Origin: CAZBUK01 sp964495085
GTDB taxonomy: Bacteria; Bacteroidota; Ignavibacteria; T3Sed10-11
Reading direction: 5' to 3'
Assembly (NCBI GenBank): GCA_964495085.1
Contig: CAZBUK010000085.1
Coordinates: 1 to 15,437 of the forward strand
DNA: 15,437 nucleotides
The first letter of the stretch is position 1. The number at the start of each line of letters is the position of its first letter. Position numbers and translations under genes: made by a program. Below the pieces are notes generated by a model. It searched no databases. It was not told where the DNA came from and worked only from the letters and a program-made list of their open reading frames with translations. Below, piece after piece: positions 1-8,000 of this stretch.

Positions 1-282
1 AAAAGAAAAGTAACAATAATTCAAATATATCTGAATATATGCATGCGATTACTCTCATTTCATAAGCTTCTGAAGTAATAAATCATACTGGACCCATAGT
101 TTGTGTATCATAAAGTTATACCTTTTCCAATGCAATATTCCACTATGTTCACTTCGTCAATAATTATTTTGGACACCAATGGTTTGATTTTTTTATTGAG
201 AGGGGGATTGTTGTTGCACCTCTCCGAGGCTCAATGTTCTCGATCGCCCACATATAACACGGAAATTAAATAGGACGACGCC
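1..282. other. AT-rich leader upstream of the xylanase operon
   Basis: No coding region is supported here. The stretch is clearly more AT-rich than the genes and should hold the promoter of the GH10-GH10-ManD operon. I could not find a convincing Bacteroidota-type -33/-7 pair (TTTG / TAnnTTTG) or a sigma70-like pair. Two similar motifs of the form TGGAC(A)CC(A)AT(G)GTTTG lie at 89-103 and 170-186 and could be operator half-sites. A small hairpin (CCTC/GAGG) lies at 219-229. Confidence 0.5.
272..275 (+). promoter_or_regulatory. Ribosome binding site of the first GH10 gene
   Basis: AGGA stands 7 nt before the ATG at 283. It supports that start, which opens directly into a lipoprotein signal peptide. 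Confidence 0.6.
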
Positions 283-1437
283 ATGATACCAAACTTTGCG
301 GCATATAAAAGAGTCGTTTTCGGACTCCTCCTGATCGCGATTGCATCGACATCAGCATGCAACCGCGAGTCGAAGCAGGGTCTCAAGGATGTTTTCGCCG
401 ATGCGTTCATGATAGGCACCGCGCTGAACGAGGCGCAGGTCTTCGGCAGAGACCGGCAGGCTGTCGATCTCGCGGAGATTCATTTCAACTCCATTACCCC
501 CGAGAACGTCACGAAATGGGGGCCCATACACCCGGAACCCGGGAAGTACGATTTCGCGGCAGCCGACGGATTTGTTGAGTTCGGCGAAAGGAATGGCATG
601 TTTATGGTCGGGCATACGCTGGTCTGGCATTCACAGACGCCGGCATGGGTATTTCAGGACGACGCGGGTAATCCGGTTTCACGCGAAGTCCTCCTCGACC
701 GGATGCGCGATCATATCCATACCGTCGTCGGCAGGTACAAAGGCCGCATACATGGATGGGATGTCGTCAACGAAGCCCTCGATGAGGACGGGTCTCTCAG
801 GCAATCCCCATGGTACAGAATCATCGGCGAGGACTATATCGCCCGGGCGTTCGAGTACGCGCGCGAAGCGGATCCGGGTGCGGAACTGTATTACAACGAC
901 TACTCGCTCGAGAATCAGCCAAAGCGCGACGGGGCGGTGCGACTGATGCGATCCCTGAAGGAACAAGGCGTGCCGGTTACCGGCATCGGAACCCAGGGAC
1001 ATTTCATGCTGGATTGGCCCGATCTCGATGAGATCGAAAAGACCATAACGGAGTTCGCCGCTCTCGGACTGGACGTCATGATTACCGAGCTGGATATAGA
1101 CGTCCTTCCCGCGGCGTTCGACTACATGGGAGCGGATATCTCCAGGCGCGCAGAACTTGAAGAGAGGCTGAATCCCTATCCGGACGGACTCCCCGAATCG
1201 GTACAGCAGGAACTTGCCCGGCGTTACCGCGATATCTTCGAGGTTCTCCTCCGCCATCGCGACGCGGTCACCCGTGTAACCTTCTGGGGAATCACGGACA
1301 GAAATTCATGGAAAAACAACTGGCCCGTTTACGGAAGGACGAATTATCCGCTGCTGTTCGATCGGGACGGAAAGCCGAAACCGGCATATTACGAGGTCGT
1401 CGATGCAGCACAAGAAAAGCTCGGCGGAAAACCCTGA
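283..1437 (+). CDS. GH10 endo-beta-1,4-xylanase, lipoprotein
   Basis: This 384-residue protein is a single-domain glycoside hydrolase family 10 enzyme, which hydrolyses internal beta-1,4 bonds of xylan with retention. Residues 1-26 form a lipoprotein signal peptide with a hydrophobic core at 11-22 and a likely lipidated Cys26; the lipobox (STSAC) is slightly atypical, with Thr at -3. The GH10 domain fills about 34-378. The acid/base glutamate is Glu164 in WDVVNE, the nucleophile is Glu269 in ITELD, and the family motifs NSITPEN, GHTLVWH (110-116) and VTFWGITD are intact. No carbohydrate-binding module is attached. It is the first gene of a three-gene operon and is followed after 52 nt by a paralogue. 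Lipidation suggests anchoring in the outer membrane, possibly facing outward, but the side cannot be read from sequence. Family assignment is very secure. Xylanase activity is inferred from the family and from the GH115 neighbour. Confidence 0.96.
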   Translation: MIPNFAAYKRVVFGLLLIAIASTSACNRESKQGLKDVFADAFMIGTALNEAQVFGRDRQAVDLAEIHFNSITPENVTKWGPIHPEPGKYDFAAADGFVEFGERNGMFMVGHTLVWHSQTPAWVFQDDAGNPVSREVLLDRMRDHIHTVVGRYKGRIHGWDVVNEALDEDGSLRQSPWYRIIGEDYIARAFEYAREADPGAELYYNDYSLENQPKRDGAVRLMRSLKEQGVPVTGIGTQGHFMLDWPDLDEIEKTITEFAALGLDVMITELDIDVLPAAFDYMGADISRRAELEERLNPYPDGLPESVQQELARRYRDIFEVLLRHRDAVTRVTFWGITDRNSWKNNWPVYGRTNYPLLFDRDGKPKPAYYEVVDAAQEKLGGKP

Positions 1438-1475
1438 AAGTCCATGTACCCCTTTCCGGATTCCATAACCTATAC

Positions 1476-1479
1476 GGAG
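1476..1479 (+). promoter_or_regulatory. Ribosome binding site of the second GH10 gene
   Basis: GGAG lies 10 nt before the ATG at 1490. It favours that start over the in-frame ATG at 1556, which would give a more usual 17-residue signal peptide but has only a weak GGCGG in front. Confidence 0.5.
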
Positions 1480-1489
1480 CGATGATACT

Positions 1490-2728
1490 ATGATGATCAA
1501 ACTGAACCCGATACAGTCCGAACGAATACGAACTACGTCGATTTGCGCCGGCGGTATGCGTATGGTTGCGGCTGCCTTTCTGTTACTGCTGTTGTATGCG
1601 GGGTGTGGCGGGGAGAAACATCCTGCACTCAAGGACGTCTTCGATGACGCATTTCTCGTGGGTACCGCGATCGACCGCCAGCACATTTTCGCCGACGATC
1701 CGGGTGCGGCAGAGTTCATTCGCCCTGCCAGACTGAGAGGATACTCGTACAAGCACTCCCTTCAGGTCGACCCGAAAGGACTCGAACTTACGAAGCGGCA
1801 GTTCAATTCGATCACCGCCGAAAACGTGATGAAGTGGGAGGAGATACATCCCGCACCGGGCGTGTACGATTTCGATGCTGCTGACAGACTCGTCAGGATC
1901 GGTGAAGAGAACGGCATGTTCATCGTCGGCCATACGCTTGTCTGGCATAACCAGACGCCGGATTGGGTTTTTGAGGATGAAGAGGGAAATACCCTGAGCA
2001 GCGAAGCGTTGCTGGAGAGGATGCGGGATCACATCCACACCGTCGTCGGCAGATACAAAGGCCGTATCCAAGGGTGGGATGTCGTGAACGAAGCGCTGGA
2101 GCTCGACGGATCGCTCCGTGAAACCCGGTGGTACCGCATCATCGGACAGGATTACCTGGTGAAGGCGTTCCAGTACGCGCACGAAGCGGATCCGGACGCC
2201 GAGCTCTATTATAACGATTTTCTGATGGAAGTCCCATCCAAACGCGCAGGCGCGATCCGCCTGGTCCGTTACTTGCAGGAACAGGGCGCTCCCGTACACG
2301 GCATCGGTTCCCAGAGTCATTTCCGGATGCTCGAGTTTCCGGAGTTGCAGGAGATCGAAAACTCGATCGTTGAGCTTGCGGAGCTCGGCCTCGATGTGAT
2401 GATCACCGAACTCGATATCAGCGTCCTCCCCCATGTTCCCCGCGGAACGAAACTGACCGGCGACATAAACACGTACGCCGAAGGCCTGCCGGAAAGCTTC
2501 CAGAACGAGTTGACCGAACGGTACCGTGAATTGTTCGATATGTATCTGCGCCATCGCGGCGTGATCTCGCGCGTGACGTTCTGGAACGTAACCGACGGGG
2601 ATTCCTGGCTCAACTACCTCCCCGTCGAAGGCAGAACGAATTACCCGCTGCTGTTCGATCGGGAATACCGGCCGAAGCCCGCATTCCACGCCGTGGTGGA
2701 ATTGGCACGTGAAGCACTGTCGAAATAA
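1490..2728 (+). CDS. GH10 endo-beta-1,4-xylanase, lipoprotein (tandem paralogue)
   Basis: This 412-residue GH10 enzyme is a close paralogue of the gene just upstream. Residues 23-39 (MRMVAAAFLLLLLYAGC) form a lipoprotein signal peptide ending at Cys39. The first 22 residues are an unusually long leader, so the true start may be Met23 (1556). Catalytic residues are present: acid/base Glu201 in WDVVNE and nucleophile Glu307 in ITELD. Near-identical blocks shared with the first copy surround HIHTVVGRYKGRI and GRTNYPLLFDR. The clearest difference is an insertion of about 24 residues near 70-98, between the IGTA-type strand and the NSITAEN motif, which is next to the substrate cleft in GH10 structures. 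The pair probably arose by tandem duplication and split in substrate preference. The stop codon overlaps the next gene's potential ATG (TAATG), so translation of ManD is likely coupled. Confidence 0.96.
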   Translation: MMIKLNPIQSERIRTTSICAGGMRMVAAAFLLLLLYAGCGGEKHPALKDVFDDAFLVGTAIDRQHIFADDPGAAEFIRPARLRGYSYKHSLQVDPKGLELTKRQFNSITAENVMKWEEIHPAPGVYDFDAADRLVRIGEENGMFIVGHTLVWHNQTPDWVFEDEEGNTLSSEALLERMRDHIHTVVGRYKGRIQGWDVVNEALELDGSLRETRWYRIIGQDYLVKAFQYAHEADPDAELYYNDFLMEVPSKRAGAIRLVRYLQEQGAPVHGIGSQSHFRMLEFPELQEIENSIVELAELGLDVMITELDISVLPHVPRGTKLTGDINTYAEGLPESFQNELTERYRELFDMYLRHRGVISRVTFWNVTDGDSWLNYLPVEGRTNYPLLFDREYRPKPAFHAVVELAREALSK

Positions 2729-2742
2729 TGCACGAGGAACGG

Positions 2743-3951
2743 ATGATCATCAAAGAAGCAAGAATAATTATCTGCTGTCCGGGACGGAATTTCGTGACGC
2801 TGAAGATCGTCACCGATGAAGGGATATACGGATTAGGCGATGCCACGCTGAACGGCAGAGAAATATCGGTTGCCTCATATCTGGAAGAACATGTGATACC
2901 CTGTCTTATCGGCAAAGATCCTTCTAGAATTGAAGATATCTGGCACTATCTCTACAAAGGGGCGTATTGGCGTCGCGGACCGGTCACCATGGCCGCTATC
3001 GGCGCAGTGGATACCGCATTATGGGATATCAAGGGGAAGGCGCTCAACACACCGTTATATAATCTCCTCGGCGGTAAATCGAGAGACAGGGTGATGGTGT
3101 ATTGCCATGCAAACGGCAGAGATCTTCAGGGAGCGGTGGATGAGGTCGGGAAATATCTCGCGAAAGGATTCACAGCGGTGCGGGCTCAGTGCGGCATCCC
3201 CGGAATAGAAGGGGCATACGGAGTGGCGAAAGCGGGGAAGTCGTACGAACCGGCGGAAAAAGGCCTGCCGACGGAGATGCGCTGGTCGTCGGAGAAATAT
3301 CTCAACTTTATCCCGGCGCTGTTCAGGAGCCTTCGCGATACCTACGGCAACGATGTCCATCTACTCCATGACTGTCATCACCGCCTGACGCCGATAGAGG
3401 CGGGCAGGCTCGGAAAAGAGCTCGAGCCTTACCACCTCTTCTGGATGGAGGATTGTACTCCTGCGGAGCTTCAGGAAGCATTCCGTCTGATCCGTCAGCA
3501 TACCACGACGCCGTTGGCGGTCGGTGAAGTTTTCAATTCCATATGGGATTCGAATGTGTTGATGTCGGAGATGCTGATCGATTATATCCGAACGTCGATC
3601 GGCCATGGGGGTGGTATCACCCATCTGAAGAAGATCGCTTCGTTCGCCGAAATGTATCAGGTACGGACTGGATTTCATGGGGCAACCGACCTGTCGCCGG
3701 TAACGATGGGAGCGGCGCTCCATTTCGATATCGCGATCAATAATTTCGGCATCCAGGAATATATGCAGCACGTCGAGTTAACCGACGTAGTCTTTCCGCA
3801 TGCATATTACTTCGAAGACGGTTATATGTATCCGGGCGAGGCGCCGGGACTCGGCGTCGATATCGACGAAGAGAAAGCCGCGAAGTATCCGTACGAACGG
3901 GCTTATCTTCCGGTCAACCGGAAAGAGGATGGGACGTTGTTTGATTGGTAG
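2743..3951 (+). CDS. manD: D-mannonate dehydratase, enolase superfamily (ManD)
   Basis: This protein belongs to the mannonate dehydratase subgroup of the enolase superfamily, which dehydrates D-mannonate to 2-keto-3-deoxy-D-gluconate in the cytoplasm; it has no signal peptide. I chose the ATG at 2743 over the one at 2728 because GAGGA precedes it and the protein then begins MIIKEARIIICCPGRNF like family members. From this start, residues fall at the positions I recall for the Novosphingobium enzyme: Arg147, Tyr159, metal ligands Asp210, Glu236 and Glu262, His212, Arg283, His312, Glu339 and C-terminal Trp402. Those I could place are in HDCHHR, WMEDC, GEVF and FHGATD. Ala (not Pro) follows HG in HGATD; from memory this is the state of efficient mannonate dehydratases. 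Dehydration of D-gluconate is the main alternative. As third gene of the xylanase operon it links xylan cleavage to glucuronate breakdown. Confidence 0.93.
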   Translation: MIIKEARIIICCPGRNFVTLKIVTDEGIYGLGDATLNGREISVASYLEEHVIPCLIGKDPSRIEDIWHYLYKGAYWRRGPVTMAAIGAVDTALWDIKGKALNTPLYNLLGGKSRDRVMVYCHANGRDLQGAVDEVGKYLAKGFTAVRAQCGIPGIEGAYGVAKAGKSYEPAEKGLPTEMRWSSEKYLNFIPALFRSLRDTYGNDVHLLHDCHHRLTPIEAGRLGKELEPYHLFWMEDCTPAELQEAFRLIRQHTTTPLAVGEVFNSIWDSNVLMSEMLIDYIRTSIGHGGGITHLKKIASFAEMYQVRTGFHGATDLSPVTMGAALHFDIAINNFGIQEYMQHVELTDVVFPHAYYFEDGYMYPGEAPGLGVDIDEEKAAKYPYERAYLPVNRKEDGTLFDW

Positions 3952-4045
3952 GGTTGCTTTGATCCGACACGGGATAATCCAAGGACGAAATTAGAAAATC
4001 GAAGCTCGAAATTCGAAAAATAAAAAAAGAAATATCGCCGCGTTG
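3952..4045. other. Convergent spacer with CGAA-rich, A-rich stretch
   Basis: This 94-nt gap lies between the convergent ManD and CotH-domain genes. From about 3985 it repeats CGAA/TCGAA units (CGAAATTAGAAAATCGAAG, then CTCGAAATTCG) and ends in an A-rich run at about 4016-4032. On the minus strand the run reads as T-rich sequence shortly after the CotH-gene stop, so it may help end that transcript, but no strong GC stem precedes it. Confidence 0.35.
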
Positions 4046-7000
4046 TTATTTCACATATAGCATCCGCTTGTTATCCACGTTGCTTTCAGTCCGGTATCGA
4101 TATATGTACATACCCCCCGGCAGATTCGATGCATCGAAAGATACTGAGTATATACCGGCTTCCCTCCATTCATCAACCAGTACTGATATAATCCGTCCGA
4201 GTACGTCATAGACTAGTAAGGAGACATGACCGTCCGACGGCAGATGGTATTGAATAACGGTAGCCGGGTTGAACGGATTCGGATAATTCTGCTGCAATTG
4301 AAAATCGGTCGGGAGCGTCTCGTCGCGATCTTTCGAAACTTCGGTCACCTCGCCCGTGCCCGCGACAAGTATCTCCGAAATCGCGAGCTGTGAACGCTGC
4401 CCGCTCTCCGAATCGAGTTGTACGCCCGTATAATAATATCTCCAGAGAAGTTGAACGTATACCTTATTCTCCGCCGCTTTCGGCAGCAGCACCGGTCCAA
4501 TCAGCTCGCGCTGCCCCGCCTCTTCACCGCAGCGGTACTCTACAGGATCTCCATTATCGTCGAGAACGTCCGTAAAGGGACCTTCATCGCCGATCCTGTA
4601 CTGCAATCGTAAATTATATATTCTGGAATTCGGGAGAATCGTCTTGCCCTCCCACGTTACCTCGATACCCGTCTTACCTTGGGTATTGAGCGCTAAAAGA
4701 GCGCCGCCGAGCCGGACGCCCGGATATCCGGGATTCCCCTCCTCGTTGCCGGTATTAATGAAGGAGAATCCATCATCGCCCAGGCCGTTGATCCGGGTTC
4801 GTGAATCCAGGTCATAGACGCCATCGGTGAATCCGGCTACCACCGCCTCGAGGCCGGGATCGGACCTGTCCATATAGACGAACGCCATATTCGATGGATA
4901 GCTGCCTGCGGGTTCGTCGGAATCCCATGCATGGAATTCGTATTCCTGTTCCGAAAGTATCCATGGATCCGGATAAAAGTCCGCTTCGTCGTCGAGCTCG
5001 AACACTGCAGTGACGGTTGTGTTCTGCGCTGCCTGCAGTTCTATTGTTTGGGATTCCGGAGAACCCGCAACTCCTCCCCAATGTGAGAATTTATAACCGG
5101 GCCAGGGGAGAGCTGTCAGGGTGATCGGCACAGTTTGGAAATAGATGCCTCTCCAGGGGAGCGGTTCGGATTCGATGCCGGGATAGTCTCCGGAGAGCTC
5201 GATTGTATTGACGAATATCCTCCCCGCAGAAGGATCGGATGCGCCCACGGTAATCTGCACCTCGTTCCCTGCGTTGAAATAATTTCTGATATGCTCACGA
5301 ACGTTTGACGGGCGGCCGAGTGCGAACTGCCGTAAAACATTAACCTCCGCCTCCCAAATTTCCCGCGAACCGGGCTGTTTCCATCTCGTGATGTGCTCCT
5401 GAATCTCAGATTCGATCGCGCTCGCCATATTGTCGATTAAAGGTATGAGCCGCTCGGGACGAAATGCGCTGTTTAACTGATCCGCAAACCGGTTGATGAA
5501 GAGGTCGCGGAACGACTGGTTCAGAAGCAGTCTTCGCAGCAGAAGGGTCGACCATGGGGGATTCGGCCATGAAGGACCGTTTGTAGCGGTTGCGAGCGCT
5601 AAGGTGTTGTGGTTGGGTCCCACCCCGTATAGCCCGAAACCGAACTCGGTATCGTACATGAGCCATCGCCAGCGGCCGTCATGGCCGTAAGGCGCGTCGG
5701 GCTCATACTCGCCGGTCCGGTGACGCCAGTAGTCGATATTATTGCCCGGCCAGTCTCTGTTGCCTGCGAATATCTGCGCTATCTGGTAATCCATGAAGTT
5801 GTCGACGTCGACCCGGGTTTTAATGTATTCATAATGCTCGGCCACCGCCGGCGAATTGGAAGTGATGTAATCGATGGTTTCGATATAATGCTGATTGTTC
5901 CCTTCGACGACGAAAGCATCTCCTTCAAGTATATCTACATTTTCAGGGTCGACGCCGTATACGCGGCTCAGGTAGTGCTGATCGTACCGTTCGCGCATAT
6001 TGTGGATTCCCCAGTACTCTCCGTTGATAAAAACGATATACGGACGGTACGCCTGTGTATCGAAGCGTAGGTGTTTCACGGCCGTCTGTATGAACGCGTC
6101 TCTGAACATCGTATAAAACCAGTCGTTTCCTGAATTGCGAAGAATAGCACGGTTATATTCGGTATACGGCATATCCGGAAACAGCTTATGATAAAATCTG
6201 TTTTCTCCGTATGCGCTGCGAGCGTACAGACGCAGCGACTTCATCGGATGCGACCGCGCCCATGCTCCATGGATGCGGATCCCTATTTCCTGTCTCAATA
6301 CCGTACCCCCGGCAGGTTCGAAGAGCTCGAACGAAGCGGGATACTCCCACTCGTCCCCGCGTCTGTGGTAGTTAGCAGGCGTGGATCCGTCGGCTCCGGC
6401 CCATTGATTGCTGCTGCGCCATGCATCGAAGTCCGTCCCTGCGGTATAGATTCCCTTCACGTAATCGAACAAATAATCCGGCTGTACACCAAACGAGATG
6501 ACCGGCAGACTATACCTCTCCGCTCCCTGCGGGGATACAAAGAAAGTGTGTGTGATCGCTTTTCCCGGCGCCGATCCGGTCTTAACGGCTTTCGCCCGAA
6601 GAACCGTCCCTTTGAAGATAGGGCCATCGGGGAAGTAGAACGGAGACTGATGATAGGTCGATGACATCCGGCTGTATCTGTTTACCTCCGCCGTCCGGTT
6701 TGCGATGTGGATTGGACTATCGTCGGAATAAGTATACGATCGGTATGTCTCGTTCAGGAGGACTCCGTCTGATTGGCCGATATTCCATTCCCTGTACTGG
6801 TTTTTGAATTGGTAGGTCCTGCCGTCGAGATTTTCGGGATCCGGTTCGGAGCCGTCGATTGTGTAGATGATAACAACATCCGGGTCGGGATGACTCAATG
6901 TGACGGTGATCTGACCGCTATAAAATCCGCCCGGGTGAGAAAAAGCGACCGGGTCGAGCAATTCCTGATAACCTTCGGTGGTATTCGCCGATCCGGGGGT

Positions 7001-7492
7001 GGGGGAAGTGAAGAAGTACCATGCCTCGCCGCCGTCGGGCTGTCTGCCGATGCTGATATCCGCAGCCAGCGCTACCGGCTCAAGTTCGTCCACCAGGGCG
7101 CTGTCCGGATCGGTAAGGATAATCTCTTCGCCTCCGGCGGCAATGCTAAAGTTTGTATGCAGCGGACTGCCGGGATTACGCCTGTCCTTGCCGGAGGCCC
7201 AGATAAGCATGAACTCTCCCGGATTGATGGTGACGGCGGGGAATGTCCATCGGTACGGCTCATCGTAGGTATCGGAGATGCCATACCCGTCCAGGTTCAG
7301 CGGTTCGGCTCCGTCGTAATACAACTCGATCCAGTCCGACGCGGCGCCGTCCTCGTCTTCGATGGTAGATGAATTGGACGACATCATTTCATTGATATAT
7401 AACGATTGGGAGAGCGCAAGCGTTGTTGTGAGCAGGAGACATATCACCGCTGTCGCGCCGAAGGAGATGATGGATTTATAAAGCTGAAACAT
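4046..7492 (-). CDS. T9SS-secreted protein with lamin-tail, CotH kinase and InlB-type repeat domains
   Basis: Numbering is from an upstream ATG at 7510 (1154 residues); Met7 at 7492 is preferred because AAAAGG lies 8 nt before it and none precedes the longer start. The signal peptide ends near LALSQS (31-36). In order: lamin-tail domain (about 37-175, with INEMMSSN and SDWIELY); chitobiase C-terminal-like domain (about 187-325, YTIDGSEPD); CotH-kinase domain (about 333-695, with RIHGAWARSHPMKSLRL, FINGEYWGIHNMRERYD and WLMYDTEFGFG); a divergent InlB B-repeat (about 752-838); an unassigned, probably beta-rich region (about 845-1055); and a C-terminal T9SS sorting domain (1070-1154, with NYPNPFNP and YDVLGR). 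It should be exported and tied to the cell surface. CotH domains are atypical kinases in spore coats, but the role of secreted FCB versions is unclear. The metal-site motif here is DTEFGFG, with Glu where DTDFGFG or DLDFGFG is usual. It is encoded alone between the two xylan operons. Confidence 0.92.
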   Translation of the reverse strand: MFQLYKSIISFGATAVICLLLTTTLALSQSLYINEMMSSNSSTIEDEDGAASDWIELYYDGAEPLNLDGYGISDTYDEPYRWTFPAVTINPGEFMLIWASGKDRRNPGSPLHTNFSIAAGGEEIILTDPDSALVDELEPVALAADISIGRQPDGGEAWYFFTSPTPGSANTTEGYQELLDPVAFSHPGGFYSGQITVTLSHPDPDVVIIYTIDGSEPDPENLDGRTYQFKNQYREWNIGQSDGVLLNETYRSYTYSDDSPIHIANRTAEVNRYSRMSSTYHQSPFYFPDGPIFKGTVLRAKAVKTGSAPGKAITHTFFVSPQGAERYSLPVISFGVQPDYLFDYVKGIYTAGTDFDAWRSSNQWAGADGSTPANYHRRGDEWEYPASFELFEPAGGTVLRQEIGIRIHGAWARSHPMKSLRLYARSAYGENRFYHKLFPDMPYTEYNRAILRNSGNDWFYTMFRDAFIQTAVKHLRFDTQAYRPYIVFINGEYWGIHNMRERYDQHYLSRVYGVDPENVDILEGDAFVVEGNNQHYIETIDYITSNSPAVAEHYEYIKTRVDVDNFMDYQIAQIFAGNRDWPGNNIDYWRHRTGEYEPDAPYGHDGRWRWLMYDTEFGFGLYGVGPNHNTLALATATNGPSWPNPPWSTLLLRRLLLNQSFRDLFINRFADQLNSAFRPERLIPLIDNMASAIESEIQEHITRWKQPGSREIWEAEVNVLRQFALGRPSNVREHIRNYFNAGNEVQITVGASDPSAGRIFVNTIELSGDYPGIESEPLPWRGIYFQTVPITLTALPWPGYKFSHWGGVAGSPESQTIELQAAQNTTVTAVFELDDEADFYPDPWILSEQEYEFHAWDSDEPAGSYPSNMAFVYMDRSDPGLEAVVAGFTDGVYDLDSRTRINGLGDDGFSFINTGNEEGNPGYPGVRLGGALLALNTQGKTGIEVTWEGKTILPNSRIYNLRLQYRIGDEGPFTDVLDDNGDPVEYRCGEEAGQRELIGPVLLPKAAENKVYVQLLWRYYYTGVQLDSESGQRSQLAISEILVAGTGEVTEVSKDRDETLPTDFQLQQNYPNPFNPATVIQYHLPSDGHVSLLVYDVLGRIISVLVDEWREAGIYSVSFDASNLPGGMYIYRYRTESNVDNKRMLYVK

Positions 7493-7500
7493 AGGCGAAA

Positions 7501-7506
7501 CCTTTT
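7501..7506 (-). promoter_or_regulatory. Ribosome binding site deciding the CotH-gene start
   Basis: AAAAGG on the minus strand lies 8 nt before the ATG at 7492-7490. The longer start at 7510 has no comparable site, so the shorter protein is preferred. Confidence 0.5.
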
Positions 7507-7852
7507 CCATAGCTGTACGTCTGTATGATTTACATCTATCCGGGTATCGGAAAAGAGTCAGGAACGAACATTCATGTAAAAGATCATTCGCTCATAACCG
7601 TGTATTTATTCCGTATTGAAAAATAATCGATACGGACCTTACTAACCTTTTCATCTGCGCTCTCTCAACTCCACCTGCCCAATTTAAGCGGTGTCACCGC
7701 GCCGAGCGGAAAGACGGCGAAGAGCGGCCGGCCAATATACATGAACAATAAATCAGAACAGCCAATACACAATGAAATTTTATGTTCTGCTTTTCGAATT
7801 ATATATATCTGCCCGTGCAGCCTCTCCCGCCAACTGTGGTTCTATAAAAACT

Positions 7853-7918
7853 TGTAGAGCGACACTCCAGTGTCGCTTATAAAGCACTAAGAAAGCGATT
7901 CTAGAGAATCGCTCTACA
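7853..7918. repeat. REPIN-like doublet: two GTAG-headed palindromes in inverted orientation
   Basis: The element is bounded by TGTAGAGCGA (7853-7862) and its exact reverse complement TCGCTCTACA (7909-7918). Inside are two hairpins with 9-bp perfect stems and 2-nt loops: AGCGACACT/AGTGTCGCT at 7858-7877 and AGCGATTCT/AGAATCGCT at 7894-7913. Each has GTAG directly at its foot on the outer side (GTAG at 7854-7857, CTAC at 7914-7917). This is the layout of REP sequences and of REPINs, which are moved by RAYT (Y1 HUH) transposases. The stems share the foot AGCGA/TCGCT but differ inside by paired changes. Read on the minus strand it is followed by AAGTTTTTATA, so it might also end the TRAP transcript. 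No target duplication was seen. Confidence 0.65.
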
Positions 7919-7938
7919 TATTCACGTAGCATGTTGTA

Positions 7939-7955
7939 CAGCTTCGGCGAAGCTG
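7939..7955. repeat. Short hairpin CAGCTTC-GGC-GAAGCTG
   Basis: A perfect 7-bp stem with a 3-nt loop sits between the REPIN-like doublet and the AT-rich hairpin. No T-run follows on either strand, so it is not a standard intrinsic terminator. Confidence 0.4.
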
Positions 7956-8000
7956 AAGTCGTTCATTCCCCAATCCATCCATCAAGCGCATACTCATTAT

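Noticed and set aside
1583..2689. Minus-strand open frame of 368 codons over the second GH10 gene
   Set aside because: It mirrors a clear GH10 coding frame. A similar antisense frame lies over the first GH10 copy (679-1257), as expected from a shared codon pattern rather than from a gene.
7726..7733. Perfect 8-bp palindrome GGCCGGCC
   Set aside because: It is short, of simple composition and isolated, so chance is a sufficient explanation.
7853..7918. Reading this element as a CRISPR repeat unit or a small insertion sequence
   Set aside because: There are only two non-identical hairpins in inverted rather than direct orientation, no spacers, no target duplication and no transposase; the REP-doublet reading fits better.
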